A DNA stretch of 64,000 nucleotides from Flavobacteriaceae bacterium LSUCC0859 (GCA_022239325.1 JAKOGP010000006.1:1-64000), one strand, 5' to 3'; positions 1 through 8,344 are shown, counted from the first letter of the stretch. The notes: generated by a model not told the origin, from the sequence alone. Numbers and translations are program-made.

Positions 1-19
1 AGGTCGTTGCCTTTTTTAG

Positions 20-56
20 AGTCCCGAACACAACTGTGTTCGGGACTTTTTTTTTT
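20..56 (+). terminator. Strong intrinsic terminator
   Basis: GTCCCGAACA pairs perfectly with TGTTCGGGAC around a short loop (21-46), followed by about ten T residues on the + strand. There is no T tract on the minus-strand side, so it should end a rightward transcript whose gene lies before the window. Confidence 0.85.
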
Positions 57-135
57 GGCATCGGCCAAAGGCCAAAGAAAGGGCAGATCACTTAGAGATA
101 TAAAGTGGGGACTGTAGAGACAAGGGGTGTCTAAG

Positions 136-195
136 GAGTTTAGGAGATATTTATGGAGTCTAGTATATATTTATGGAGTCTAGGAGATATATGTA
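136..195. repeat. Three imperfect 20-bp tandem repeats
   Basis: Units at 136-155, 156-175 and 176-195 each begin GAGTYTAG and continue with an AT-rich ATAT/TTAT tail. The flanks also match each other: GTAGA(GA)CAAGGGG followed by a TCTA-AGGAG-like run occurs near 115-138 and again near 193-217. The repeats lie downstream of the leftward DUF4268 gene. No ORF, hairpin or promoter explains them. The rest of 57-234 shows nothing else I can support. Confidence 0.6.
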
Positions 196-234
196 GACAA
201 GGGGGAATCTATAGGAGCTGTGCTTGCTATATTT

Positions 235-663
235 TTATGAGTCTGATAAATAGTCTTTAAAATCCTCAAAGAAGCTTTCAAAACGCTGCATGCCTTGAGA
301 TAAAAATACCATGGCTTTTTGCCAGGTGTTTTTGTTGTGAATTGAAACCTGATCTATACTTATGAATACCCTAGAAACATCTTTATACTCGGATAGCTTA
401 TAGAGTTCTTCAAACTGTGCTTCTGGAATGTAATCTTCTTGGATCACTGTTTTTAGGGCACTTATTTTATCCCAGAGTTCCATCCTTCGCTCTAAGTTAT
501 GGTCTATGTCCAAACAGACCATAGCTGTGTTTTTGTCAAAGTAAAATTTGAATTCAAGTCCTTTAATTTTGGTATTGTACAGGGTCCATTTTTGGGGGAA
601 TGATTTGCCAAAGGAGGTCCAAAATTCTTGTTTTAGGGCTTTTAGATCTGCTTTACTATACAT
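235..663 (-). CDS. DUF4268 domain protein
   Basis: A 142-residue soluble protein without signal peptide or membrane segment. It matches, from memory, the short flavobacterial DUF4268 proteins: an N-terminal EFWTSFGKSFPQKW stretch, a central LDIDHNLERR region and a C-terminal SIHNKNTWQKAMVFL block followed by an aromatic-rich tail. The biochemical function is unknown; the family has a PD-(D/E)XK-like fold in some members, but no catalytic set is obvious here. It starts 2 nt after the stop of the ZIP transporter gene and so is probably its operon partner. The start ATG at 663 is the only sensible one. Confidence 0.8.
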   Translation of the reverse strand: MYSKADLKALKQEFWTSFGKSFPQKWTLYNTKIKGLEFKFYFDKNTAMVCLDIDHNLERRMELWDKISALKTVIQEDYIPEAQFEELYKLSEYKDVSRVFISIDQVSIHNKNTWQKAMVFLSQGMQRFESFFEDFKDYLSDS

Positions 664-665
664 GC

Positions 666-1337
666 TTATAAGAGATATGCGGTGCCAATTCCTAGGAGAA
701 TTACGATAATTTTTCTCAGGTTAAAGGCATGTCCTTCCGAGCTTTCAAAGAGTATTACTGTGGCTATGTGCAGCAGTACTCCAATGACCAAGGCTGTGAG
801 TGCGTTTGACCACTGTGCTGCCAAGGCAACTTCAGTAGATAAAAAACTACCAAGTGGTGTCATTAGGGAGAAAGCGAGCATGATTCCTAGTGCTTTTTTA
901 AATGGGATAGCAGTTTGGAGTAAAAAGATACTTAGTATAATGGCTACCGTGAGCTTGTGCACTACAATCCCATACAATAGGTGGCTGTGACCCCCTGCTG
1001 GTATACCTTCTAAAAAAGCATGGATGGAGAGGCTTATAAAAAGTGCCCAGGGAATATTTTTACTCTTTTTATCTAAGTGTACATGACCGTGCTCTGCACC
1101 TTTGGAAAAAAACTCTAAAATAATCTGAAGTAGAATACCTAACATGACAAACAATCCCATGAGCTTGGGTTGCTGGTGTTCGTATATTTCTGGAAATAAT
1201 TCAAATAGGATAACCGCTAATAGAAAGGCACCACTAAAAGCTAGGCATAATTTAATATAATGTTTGCTTTTGGGCTTTATTGCGTAGACACCAAAAAAAC
1301 TCAAAAGGACGGCTAGAATGGGAAGTATGTAAGTCAT
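666..1337 (-). CDS. ZIP family metal transporter
   Basis: A 223-residue inner-membrane protein with about seven or eight hydrophobic segments and a His-rich cytoplasmic loop (GAEHGHVH) after the third. The ZIP metal-site signature is visible: HAFLEGIP in one helix and VVHKLTVA in the next, corresponding to the HNxxEG and HE motifs that line the transport path for zinc or other divalent cations. This is shorter than E. coli ZupT (257 residues) but normal for Bacteroidota homologues. Substrate cannot be read from sequence. DUF4268 follows at 2 nt spacing. No exact TANNTTTG element was seen directly upstream. Confidence 0.88.
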   Translation of the reverse strand: MTYILPILAVLLSFFGVYAIKPKSKHYIKLCLAFSGAFLLAVILFELFPEIYEHQQPKLMGLFVMLGILLQIILEFFSKGAEHGHVHLDKKSKNIPWALFISLSIHAFLEGIPAGGHSHLLYGIVVHKLTVAIILSIFLLQTAIPFKKALGIMLAFSLMTPLGSFLSTEVALAAQWSNALTALVIGVLLHIATVILFESSEGHAFNLRKIIVILLGIGTAYLL

Positions 1338-1394
1338 TTTTATAAAAGCGTCTAGGAATGCTACAGCCCTAATAGATTTGGGTTAAAATTAATG

Positions 1395-1402
1395 TATTTT
1401 TG
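1395..1402 (+). promoter_or_regulatory. -7 promoter element for the THUMP methyltransferase
   Basis: TATTTTTG matches the Bacteroidota -7 consensus TANNTTTG, 20 nt before the ATG at 1423. A TTG lies upstream (1378-1380), but the 14-nt spacing is shorter than expected for a -33 element. Confidence 0.6.
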
Positions 1403-1422
1403 TGGGCTAAGACTACAGTTGC

Positions 1423-2592
1423 ATGAACAAAAATTTTAAGATGGTTGCCAAAACCCTTTTTGGCTTTGAAGATATTTTAGCCAAGGAGCTCAAAGAGCTT
1501 GGGGGTATTCAAATTGAAAGAGGTAATAGAAGTGTCTCTTTTGAGGGTGATACTGGTTTCATGTACAAGGCCAATTTGTGTTTGAGAACGGCTACTAAAA
1601 TATTAAAGCCTATAGCCACTTTTAAGGTGACTAATGAAGATAGTTTGTACAGACAGGTGGCTAGAATGGACTGGATGTCTATGATGGATTTAGAAACCAC
1701 ATTTGCTATTGACACTACAGTGTATTCTGAGCACTTCACACATTCTTTATATGTTTCTCAAAAGGTTAAAGACGCCATTGTAGACACCTTTAGAAATGCA
1801 ACAGGCCAACGCCCTAATGTAGATGTGAAACACCCAGACCTGAAGTTAAATGTGCACATTCAACAGGACCAATGTACTATTTCTTTGGACTCTTCGGGTA
1901 GGTCTTTACATATAAGAGGTTATAAAACGGCTACTAATATTGCCCCGATTAACGAGGTGTTGGCTGCAGGGATTTTACTGCTCAGTGGTTGGCAGGGTCA
2001 ATCGGATTTTTTAGACCCTATGTGTGGGTCTGGTACCCTGCTTATAGAAGCTGCAATGATTGCTTGTAACATACCTCCTAACATAAATAGGAAAGAGTTT
2101 GCTTTTGAAAAATGGACAGATTTTGATGCAGATTTATTTGAGACTATTGTATCTGTCTCTATGAAAAAAGTGAGAGATTTTCCTTTTAAAATTACAGGCT
2201 ATGACAAGGCTCCTTCTGCCATTAGAAAAGCCCAGGACAATATTGCAGAGGCTGGTTTAGAGGAGTTTATTAGTGTAGAGCGCGTTAATTTTTTTAGGAG
2301 TGAAAAATCAGAGCCTGAGGCGGCCTTACATATGGTTTTTAATCCTCCTTATGGGGAGCGCTTAGATGTTGAAATGCAAGATTTTTATGAGGCGATAGGC
2401 AACACGCTTAAAAAGTCTTATCCCGGTACGCATGCTTGGTTTATTACCTCTAACTTAGAGGCCTTGAAATTTGTTGGTCTACGCCCCTCTCGAAAAATAA
2501 AAGTGTATAATTCTCAGTTGGAGTCTAAGCTGGTGAAATATGAAATGTATGCGGGTTCTAAACGAGCCAAGTTTAATCCTGATTTTAAATAA
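1423..2592 (+). CDS. THUMP domain SAM-dependent rRNA guanine methyltransferase (RlmL N-domain type)
   Basis: 389 residues. The N-terminal half (about 1-165) has the ferredoxin-like plus THUMP RNA-binding layout (FGFEDILAKELKELG at the start). The C-terminal half is a class I methyltransferase with a SAM-binding loop LDPMCGSGTLLIEAA near residue 197 and the catalytic NPPYGERL motif at about 307-314, characteristic of N2-guanine methylation. It corresponds to the RlmL half of E. coli RlmKL and lacks the second (RlmK) domain, so m2G2445 of 23S rRNA is the likely but unproven target. Two small membrane-protein genes follow on the same strand. Confidence 0.88.
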   Translation: MNKNFKMVAKTLFGFEDILAKELKELGGIQIERGNRSVSFEGDTGFMYKANLCLRTATKILKPIATFKVTNEDSLYRQVARMDWMSMMDLETTFAIDTTVYSEHFTHSLYVSQKVKDAIVDTFRNATGQRPNVDVKHPDLKLNVHIQQDQCTISLDSSGRSLHIRGYKTATNIAPINEVLAAGILLLSGWQGQSDFLDPMCGSGTLLIEAAMIACNIPPNINRKEFAFEKWTDFDADLFETIVSVSMKKVRDFPFKITGYDKAPSAIRKAQDNIAEAGLEEFISVERVNFFRSEKSEPEAALHMVFNPPYGERLDVEMQDFYEAIGNTLKKSYPGTHAWFITSNLEALKFVGLRPSRKIKVYNSQLESKLVKYEMYAGSKRAKFNPDFK

Positions 2593-2629
2593 GCTGTTTT
2601 TTTAAATCTTCTAATTTTTTAAATCATCT

Positions 2630-2857
2630 ATGAAAGCAAAAGCCCTGCTGTTTAATTTTATTGGATTTGCCTTTTTCTTTTTACTATTGAGGTACATATC
2701 TGGTTTTATCCTCGCTGAAACTCCTTTATATGCGGTGGTTATTGTGGCTATTATTGCCAATTTTATAAGCCCTAAGTTTGGCGTCATAGCATCTGAATCT
2801 GGTCAGAAAATGATGATGAAATGGGTGTTTATAAAAGGAATTAGAAAGATTAAATAG
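2630..2857 (+). CDS. Small two-helix membrane protein
   Basis: 75 residues with two hydrophobic helices (about 8-28 and 32-48) and a basic C-terminus (WVFIKGIRKIK), which suggests both ends face the cytoplasm. It starts 37 nt after the methyltransferase stop on the same strand and probably shares its transcript. I recall similar short proteins beside this methyltransferase in other Flavobacteriaceae but cannot assign a function. The length, codon use and position argue for a real gene. Confidence 0.65.
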   Translation: MKAKALLFNFIGFAFFFLLLRYISGFILAETPLYAVVIVAIIANFISPKFGVIASESGQKMMMKWVFIKGIRKIK

Positions 2858-2931
2858 AACTACTCTTTGAGTTTAGAGTATGAGAGGTCTCGCTGGGCTT
2901 GGTCTCAATTACAAAAAAAACATTTAAATAG

Positions 2932-3051
2932 ATGGCAGAGGAAATGATTCGGGGAAAAGACGTCTTCAAAGGCTGCCTTTTTAACTTTGTAGCGCTTTTT
3001 TTGGTGATGCTTATAGCTACAGCTATCGCGCTGGCTTATGTGTTTTACTAA
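2932..3051 (+). CDS. 39-residue single-pass membrane protein
   Basis: A very short ORF: a charged N-terminus (MAEEMIRGKDVFKGC), then one hydrophobic helix of about 22 residues (FNFVALFLVMLIATAIALAY) ending at VFY and a TAA stop. It lies 74 nt after the 75-residue membrane protein, same strand. The clean charge/hydrophobic split and the helix of exactly membrane-spanning length favour a translated microprotein, but no homologue is recalled. It could be a chance ORF. No clear promoter of its own was found. Confidence 0.45.
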   Translation: MAEEMIRGKDVFKGCLFNFVALFLVMLIATAIALAYVFY

Positions 3052-3119
3052 GTAGCTAATTCATTTGTTTTTTTTTGAGCTACTTTGGCCAATCGCTAGT
3101 CTGTCACAGCTGCGGACGT

Positions 3120-3971
3120 CTAATTTTGATTTGATTTTTTTCCTTCTTTTTCGGCTGCTTTTTCTGCTTTTTTAAGGCTTCTTTCTGTTGCAGCCTCTTT
3201 GAGCCTTTTGGCTTTGGCCTCTTCAGATTCTTTATATACTTTGGGTTTTTGAAAGAGTGGAATGAGATAGGAAATATTATAGTTGTAGCTTACTCCAAAT
3301 TTACTTTCCTCCGTTACTGCATTAAAACCTGGTACCCAATTGTTGGGAAAGTTCGTGCTGTTGTCGTGGCTCAATAAATAGCCTCCTCTTACTGTTGCGT
3401 TTAGAAAAATATTGGCAAAGAGTTCTACTTTAGCGCCAAAAACCACCTCTAGCCATAGGGCACTTAGGCCTTCATAGGTGGGAAGTACTTGCTCACTTAG
3501 CCCAAAACCTTCTGGGTTCCAATAGCGATTGGTGTCGTATACAGCAAATTCATCTACGGTTTGGCTGTACTGGCTGTAGGCCAGTCTTCCTCCAAGATGG
3601 ATCATATTATTCATGCCATACCAGTTGTCATAGTTGTTGCTATCCAATCCAATTTTCAGGTATTGACCTTCTGGGGTGTAGGAATAAGTGTCTTCAAATA
3701 CCGTCTTTTTTTCTTGCCCTACCTCTACCGCAGCATAGAGCGTCTGGCTTAATCTAAAATCACCTACAAATTCTATCCCTTCAAAATCCGGGTTAAATTG
3801 TTGTAATATTTTTTTGCTCAGATCTATTCCTATCCTGAGGCCGTAGGGTTCCATATGGGTAATGGTGTCCTTTTCGTTCAGGTCTATCTGCTTTTTCTGT
3901 GCCCCTACAAATTGTAGGCAACAGATGAGAAGTAGGCTAGTGATATATTTTGACATGAAGGTCTGTTTCAT
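3120..3971 (-). CDS. DUF6048 family exported protein
   Basis: Up to 283 residues with a signal peptide (KYITSLLLICCLQFVGAQ). The alternating polar/aromatic body (for example YGLRIGIDLSKKILQQF, GGYLLSHDNS) resembles an outer-membrane beta-barrel or periplasmic beta-protein, and the C-terminus is a charged KEAATERSLKKAEK-type tail. It belongs, from memory, to DUF6048, a flavobacterial family of unknown function that follows DUF6452. The ATG at 3971 overlaps the end of DUF6452 by 35 nt; the alternative ATG at 3956 gives a tighter signal peptide and is equally plausible. Confidence 0.8.
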   Translation of the reverse strand: MKQTFMSKYITSLLLICCLQFVGAQKKQIDLNEKDTITHMEPYGLRIGIDLSKKILQQFNPDFEGIEFVGDFRLSQTLYAAVEVGQEKKTVFEDTYSYTPEGQYLKIGLDSNNYDNWYGMNNMIHLGGRLAYSQYSQTVDEFAVYDTNRYWNPEGFGLSEQVLPTYEGLSALWLEVVFGAKVELFANIFLNATVRGGYLLSHDNSTNFPNNWVPGFNAVTEESKFGVSYNYNISYLIPLFQKPKVYKESEEAKAKRLKEAATERSLKKAEKAAEKEGKKSNQN

Positions 3972-4455
3972 TACTAATGGTGGGGGTAATAACTTCTATT
4001 CTCTTTATCCAATTGTCGCTATCTGGGGTGAGTACAGGAATTAAATTTTCGTAATTCACGATATAGCCACAGGCTTTTGATATGAATTTTGGACTGGTAT
4101 TATAAGTAAAAATAAGAGCATCTATATTGCCGCTTACTACTCCTTCTGAGTCTATACTGGCATTGGTCACCATATAAAATTCAGTTTCTGAGGCATTCGG
4201 TTTTAGGGGAATTAGCCCGCTTGTAACACTACTAGATCCTGGAGACAGCGTAGGGACTGGTGTGGTTTTATCCTTTCCTACTACCAGTAATTGGCTTGGA
4301 GCTTTTTCTTTAGTCTCTTCTGAGGCGCTGAAAAAAGAGATGCGCATTTTTGGAGTGTCACCTGCAATACAGATATCGTCTTTTTCACAGCCAACAAAAA
4401 GCCAAATACCTAGAAGAGCTACTCCTTTTAAAAAAAGCCTTTTTATAACATGCAT
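3937..4455 (-). CDS. DUF6452 family lipoprotein
   Basis: 172 residues with a lipoprotein signal: basic start (MHVIKRLFLKG), hydrophobic core and a cysteine in WLFVGCEKDD. The body resembles DUF6452, an uncharacterised flavobacterial family with the recurring CEKDDIC beginning. It lies 7 nt after the rlmD stop and overlaps DUF6048, so rlmD-DUF6452-DUF6048 is one operon. The pairing suggests the two exported proteins act together at the outer membrane, which is inference only. Confidence 0.8.
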   Translation of the reverse strand: MHVIKRLFLKGVALLGIWLFVGCEKDDICIAGDTPKMRISFFSASEETKEKAPSQLLVVGKDKTTPVPTLSPGSSSVTSGLIPLKPNASETEFYMVTNASIDSEGVVSGNIDALIFTYNTSPKFISKACGYIVNYENLIPVLTPDSDNWIKRIEVITPTISNETDLHVKIYH

Positions 4456-4462
4456 GTTTTAC

Positions 4463-5875
4463 TTATTTCTTAAGTTCTAAAAGTACAACATTTTCTACAT
4501 GATGGGTCTGTGGAAACATGTCTACAGCTTGGGTCTTAGTTATGGTATATTGTTCTGTCATAAGCGCCAGGTCTCTTGCTTGTGTAGCACTATTACAACT
4601 CACATAGACTATTTTTTCTGGTGCCATTTTAAGGATTTCTGCTACCACATCTTTGTGCATACCATCTCTTGGAGGGTCTGTAATAAGCACATCTGCCTTT
4701 CCATGGGCTTTGATAAAGTCTGTGGTGAATACATTTTTCATGTCTCCTACATGAAAAGAAACATTACTTATCTGATTGTGTTTTGCGTTTGCTTTGGCGT
4801 CTTTTATGGCTTCTGGTACGGACTCAATTCCAATTACTTTTCCGGCTTTTTGGGCAACGAACTGAGCAATAGTTCCTGTTCCTGTATAGAGGTCATAGAC
4901 CAGCTCTGTACCTTTGAGACCTGCGAAATCTCTAGTTATTTTGTAAAGTTCGTAGGCCTGCTCTGAGTTGGTTTGATAAAATGATTTGGCGTTTATTTTA
5001 AACTGTAGGCCTTCCATCTCCTCTATAATGTGATCTCTTCCTCCAAAACAGATTACTTCTTGATCATATATGGTGTCATTGGCTTTTTGATTTATGACAT
5101 ATTGTAGGGATGTAATTTGAGGAAATACCTCTTGAAGTGCTTTTAATAAGTTTTCTCTGTGTTCTGGCACATCTTCATAAAACTGAACGAGGACCATGAT
5201 TTCTGCTGTAGAAGTTGTTCTTATCATCAGGGTTCTAAGCTCCCCTGTATGGTTTCTTGGATTGAAAAATGTGAGTTTATTTTTTATTGCATAATCCTTT
5301 ACAAAATTTCTGATGTCATTGGATGGGTCTGCCTGTAAGTGACATTTTTTTATATCTAAAATCTTGTCCCACATGCCAGGTATGTGAAAACCTAGGGCAT
5401 TTCTTTCCGTAATGCTGTTCCCTTGGCTAATTTCTTCTGGAGTAAGCCAGCGGCTGTCTGAGAAGGAAAATTCCATTTTATTTCTGTAGAAATAGGTGGC
5501 CTTAGATCCAGCTATGGGGCTTACTTCTGGAAGTTCTAAATGTCCAATGCGCTTGAGATTGTTTAGCACTTCGTTCTCCTTGTACTGGAGTTGGAACTTA
5601 TAGTCCATATGCTGCCATTTGCACCCCCCACATACCCCGAAGTGATCGCAAACTGGGGCTACTCTTTTATCAGAAGCCGTGTGAAGGGCTATAGCAGTTC
5701 CTTCAAAATAGGCCTTTCTTTTTTTAGTAGTCTTGACGTCTACTACATCTCCGGGAACGGCATTGTTTACAAAAATAACCCTACCATCTGGTGCTTTCCC
5801 AACAGCCTTCCCTTTGGCTGCCGTATCTGTAATGAGCACATGATTAAATACAAGGGGTGTTCTCTTTTTTCTCAT
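4463..5875 (-). CDS. rlmD: 23S rRNA (uracil-5-)-methyltransferase, RlmD/RumA type
   Basis: 470 residues from the chosen start. An N-terminal TRAM RNA-binding domain (about 10-68) is followed by a [4Fe-4S] ligand pattern CDHFGVCGGC (Cys76, 82, 85) plus a later Cys in KKCHLQ, then a SAM-binding methyltransferase domain with DPPRDGM and the catalytic-cysteine motif VSCNSAT near the end. It should methylate a 23S uridine (U1939 in E. coli). The reading frame opens five codons earlier (5890), but a -7 element at 5880-5887 lies inside that extension, so ATG 5875 is the better start and the mRNA is predicted leaderless. Confidence 0.92.
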   Translation of the reverse strand: MRKKRTPLVFNHVLITDTAAKGKAVGKAPDGRVIFVNNAVPGDVVDVKTTKKRKAYFEGTAIALHTASDKRVAPVCDHFGVCGGCKWQHMDYKFQLQYKENEVLNNLKRIGHLELPEVSPIAGSKATYFYRNKMEFSFSDSRWLTPEEISQGNSITERNALGFHIPGMWDKILDIKKCHLQADPSNDIRNFVKDYAIKNKLTFFNPRNHTGELRTLMIRTTSTAEIMVLVQFYEDVPEHRENLLKALQEVFPQITSLQYVINQKANDTIYDQEVICFGGRDHIIEEMEGLQFKINAKSFYQTNSEQAYELYKITRDFAGLKGTELVYDLYTGTGTIAQFVAQKAGKVIGIESVPEAIKDAKANAKHNQISNVSFHVGDMKNVFTTDFIKAHGKADVLITDPPRDGMHKDVVAEILKMAPEKIVYVSCNSATQARDLALMTEQYTITKTQAVDMFPQTHHVENVVLLELKK

Positions 5876-5879
5876 GGGG

Positions 5880-5887
5880 CAAAAGTA
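5880..5887 (-). promoter_or_regulatory. -7 element of rlmD, predicted leaderless start
   Basis: On the minus strand this reads TACTTTTG, an exact TANNTTTG match. Only 4 nt separate it from the ATG of rlmD at 5875, where transcription itself should begin. Confidence 0.65.
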
Positions 5888-5910
5888 CATTCTTTTTTAT
5901 TTAAAAATGG

Positions 5911-5918
5911 TAGCTTTG
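5911..5918 (+). promoter_or_regulatory. -7 element of rocD
   Basis: TAGCTTTG matches TANNTTTG, leaving a leader of about 50 nt before the rocD ATG at 5972. It is 23 bp from the divergent rlmD -7 element, so the two promoters overlap. Confidence 0.6.
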
Positions 5919-5971
5919 TGGACTGTGAGATTTTTATTTACGAAGGTCTCTTCTATTAAATTTATTCAGAT

Positions 5972-7255
5972 ATGTCAGTAGCAGAAAAAACATTGGCCCA
6001 ACAGGCCATCGCATTGGAAGAAAAATATGGAGCTCACAACTACCATCCATTACCCGTAGTATTGTCTAAGGGGGAGGGAGTTTATGTGTGGGATGTAGAG
6101 GGTAAGAAGTATTACGACTTCTTGTCTGCCTATTCTGCGGTGAACCAGGGACATTGCCATCCTAAAATTGTAGGGGCTATGGTACGTCAGGCACAGCAAT
6201 TAACCTTAACTTCTCGTGCTTTTCACAATGACATGCTGGGTACCTTTGAGCAATACGTCGCTCAAACATTTGGATATGATAAATTATTGCCCATGAACAC
6301 TGGTGCAGAGGCGGTAGAGACGGCCTTGAAAATATGTAGAAAGTGGGGTTATGAGGAAAAAGGTGTCCCTGCCAATCAGGCCAAAATTGTTGTTTGTGAA
6401 AATAATTTTCACGGAAGGACTACCACCATAGTCTCTTTCTCCAATGACCCAGTGGCTCAAACTAATTTTGGTCCGTTTACTGAAGGATTTATAAAAATAG
6501 CTTATGACAATCTCAGTGCCCTAGAGGAGGTTCTGGCTTCGGACCCACATATTACAGGTTTTTTAGTAGAACCTATTCAGGGTGAAGCTGGTGTTTATGT
6601 GCCTTCTGAGGGTTATTTGGCTGGTGCTAAAGCCCTTTGCGAGCAATATAACGTCTTGTTTATTGCAGACGAAGTACAAACAGGAATTGCTAGAACTGGA
6701 AAGTTATTGGCTACTTGTGGGAATTGTAACTGTTCTGATAGACATTGCTCTGGAACTCCAGAGGTAAAACCCGACATGCTCATTTTAGGAAAGGCCATTT
6801 CTGGGGGAGCTTACCCCATTTCTGGGGTGTTGGCCAATGACCACATTATGAAGGTTATTAAACCGGGAAATCACGGAAGTACCTTTGGAGGTAACCCTGT
6901 GGCTGCAGCCGTTGGTTTGGCGGCCTTAGAGGTGGTTAAAGAGGAGTCTTTGGCTCAAAATGCGGCGGAATTGGGAGACTTGTTTAGAGCAGAAATTCAA
7001 AAATATGTAGATCATTCTCAGATTGTAAATGGGGTTAGGGGTAAAGGCCTTTTAAATGCCATTTTAATTAACGATACAGAGGAGAGTGACACCGCGTGGA
7101 ATATTTGCTTGGCACTTAGAGATAACGGACTATTGGCCAAACCAACCCATGGGAATATCATTAGATTTGCACCTCCTTTGGTCATGAATAAAGAACAAAT
7201 GTTAGAGTGTGTCTCTATAATTACAAAAACATTGGCTGCCTTTGAGCCGGTATAA
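5972..7255 (+). CDS. rocD: Ornithine--oxo-acid aminotransferase
   Basis: 427 residues, a class III PLP aminotransferase converting ornithine and 2-oxoglutarate to glutamate semialdehyde and glutamate (arginine/proline metabolism). Visible: the substrate-side [15 protein letters not shown] block near 48-62, [13 protein letters not shown] before residue 245, and the PLP lysine Lys274 in [13 protein letters not shown]. Between these sits a Cys cluster C249-x2-C252-x-C254-x4-C259 absent from most ornithine aminotransferases I know outside Bacteroidota. The Smr gene begins 11 nt downstream, probably in the same transcript. Confidence 0.93.
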   Translation: MSVAEKTLAQQAIALEEKYGAHNYHPLPVVLSKGEGVYVWDVEGKKYYDFLSAYSAVNQGHCHPKIVGAMVRQAQQLTLTSRAFHNDMLGTFEQYVAQTFGYDKLLPMNTGAEAVETALKICRKWGYEEKGVPANQAKIVVCENNFHGRTTTIVSFSNDPVAQTNFGPFTEGFIKIAYDNLSALEEVLASDPHITGFLVEPIQGEAGVYVPSEGYLAGAKALCEQYNVLFIADEVQTGIARTGKLLATCGNCNCSDRHCSGTPEVKPDMLILGKAISGGAYPISGVLANDHIMKVIKPGNHGSTFGGNPVAAAVGLAALEVVKEESLAQNAAELGDLFRAEIQKYVDHSQIVNGVRGKGLLNAILINDTEESDTAWNICLALRDNGLLAKPTHGNIIRFAPPLVMNKEQMLECVSIITKTLAAFEPV

Positions 7256-7266
7256 GAGCTTCATTT

Positions 7267-7818
7267 TTGGATTTTAAAATTGGAATGTCCGTTTGTGTAT
7301 TAGACCAGGATCTAGAAGGCCGGGTTGTTGGGGTTTCTGGCTTAGAGTATACGGTAGAAACCACCACAGGCTTTCTTATGAAATTTAGTCGCAAAGAACT
7401 CATATCTATGCCTGAGCAGGGCATACCGGTGAGTAATTATGAGGTAGCCCAAATTAAACATCAAAAGCAGGAGAAAAAACCAAGGAAGCAGTTGGCACCT
7501 CCGAAGAAAGAAAGAGATGCGCCACAGATGGAGGTAGATTTGCACATTCATCAGCTCACTGGGGCTAGGGGACTTTCGAATTACGACATGCTTCAAATCC
7601 AATTAGATACCGCGGAGCGTCAGCTCCATTTTGCCATCGCCAAGAAAATTCAAAAAGTAGTGTTTATTCACGGCGTTGGAGCCGGGGTACTCAAAGAAGA
7701 ACTGACTTACTTGTTTAAGCGTTATGAGGGCATTCGTTTTTATGACGCAGATTATAAAAAATACGGCATGGGAGCTACTGAAGTGTACCTGTCTCAGGGC
7801 GCTCAAATAGCTCTGTAG
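7267..7818 (+). CDS. DUF2027/Smr domain protein
   Basis: 183 residues. An N-terminal beta-barrel-like DUF2027 segment (IGMSVCVLDQDLEGRVVGV) leads through a basic linker (KQEKKPRKQLAPPKK) to a C-terminal Smr domain (about 95-180) with VDLHIHQL and the signature HGVGAGVLKEEL, followed by YGMGATEVYL. Smr domains bind and often nick nucleic acids; the substrate here is unknown. The start is a TTG at 7267: the DUF2027 consensus begins with a K-I-G triplet that lies before the first ATG (7285), so the TTG is preferred. It lies 11 nt after rocD. Confidence 0.82.
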   Translation: MDFKIGMSVCVLDQDLEGRVVGVSGLEYTVETTTGFLMKFSRKELISMPEQGIPVSNYEVAQIKHQKQEKKPRKQLAPPKKERDAPQMEVDLHIHQLTGARGLSNYDMLQIQLDTAERQLHFAIAKKIQKVVFIHGVGAGVLKEELTYLFKRYEGIRFYDADYKKYGMGATEVYLSQGAQIAL

Positions 7819-7825
7819 GTCCCAT

Positions 7826-8344
7826 TTACTTTGGAGTTACAAATACTCCAAAATCGCTAATATTTAAGTCGGTTATTCTCTTGCCTTGGTCATCTACGAA
7901 GCTAACACCACTGAGCCGTATGTGATGCTCAAAACTGTTTCCGTCCTCACTTAGGTAAGTGTCAATGAGTACGTTTCCTGTGGTGGCCTCTGCATTTTTA
8001 ACAACAGCAGGGCTTATGGTGGGTAAGCTACTACAATAGTAATCTGTAGCAATAGTTTCTTTGAAAATTCGATAATGTAAGGAAGCAGAACCACTTAGCG
8101 GGGTCTCAATGGTTTTTTCACTTACTGAGTTACGCAGAAGCCCTTGGGGTAACAGCAGCGCAATAGACTCTGTTTCGTTAATTTTAAAGAAGAGTGTGGC
8201 TTCTATATTAGTTTGACAAGTCTGCAAACTTACATCGTTAAAATCTATTCCTTGGATGGTGATATCTCCGTCGCTACATGCTGTTAGAATGATCATATGG
8301 AGCATAATCAGACTGTACTTGGAATTTTTAAAAACACTTTTCAT
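7826..8344 (-). CDS. Putative lipoprotein of unknown function
   Basis: 172 residues with a lipoprotein signal peptide ending at Cys23 (MIILTACSDG). The rest is soluble and beta-rich with two further cysteines, resembling the small secreted lipoproteins common in Flavobacteriaceae. I do not recognise a domain. It converges on the Smr gene with a gap of only 7 nt and is divergent from the cysteine desulfurase. A -7 element ends 5 nt before its ATG, so its mRNA is predicted nearly leaderless. Confidence 0.7.
   Translation of the reverse strand: MKSVFKNSKYSLIMLHMIILTACSDGDITIQGIDFNDVSLQTCQTNIEATLFFKINETESIALLLPQGLLRNSVSEKTIETPLSGSASLHYRIFKETIATDYYCSSLPTISPAVVKNAEATTGNVLIDTYLSEDGNSFEHHIRLSGVSFVDDQGKRITDLNISDFGVFVTPK

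Noticed and set aside
3051-3084. AGTAGCT/AGCTACT hairpin as a terminator after the 39-residue ORF
   Set aside because: The T run lies inside the loop instead of after the stem, so it does not have terminator architecture.
7342-7602. A minus-strand frame inside the Smr protein gene
   Set aside because: It is antisense to a well-conserved gene and its translation has no recognisable domain.
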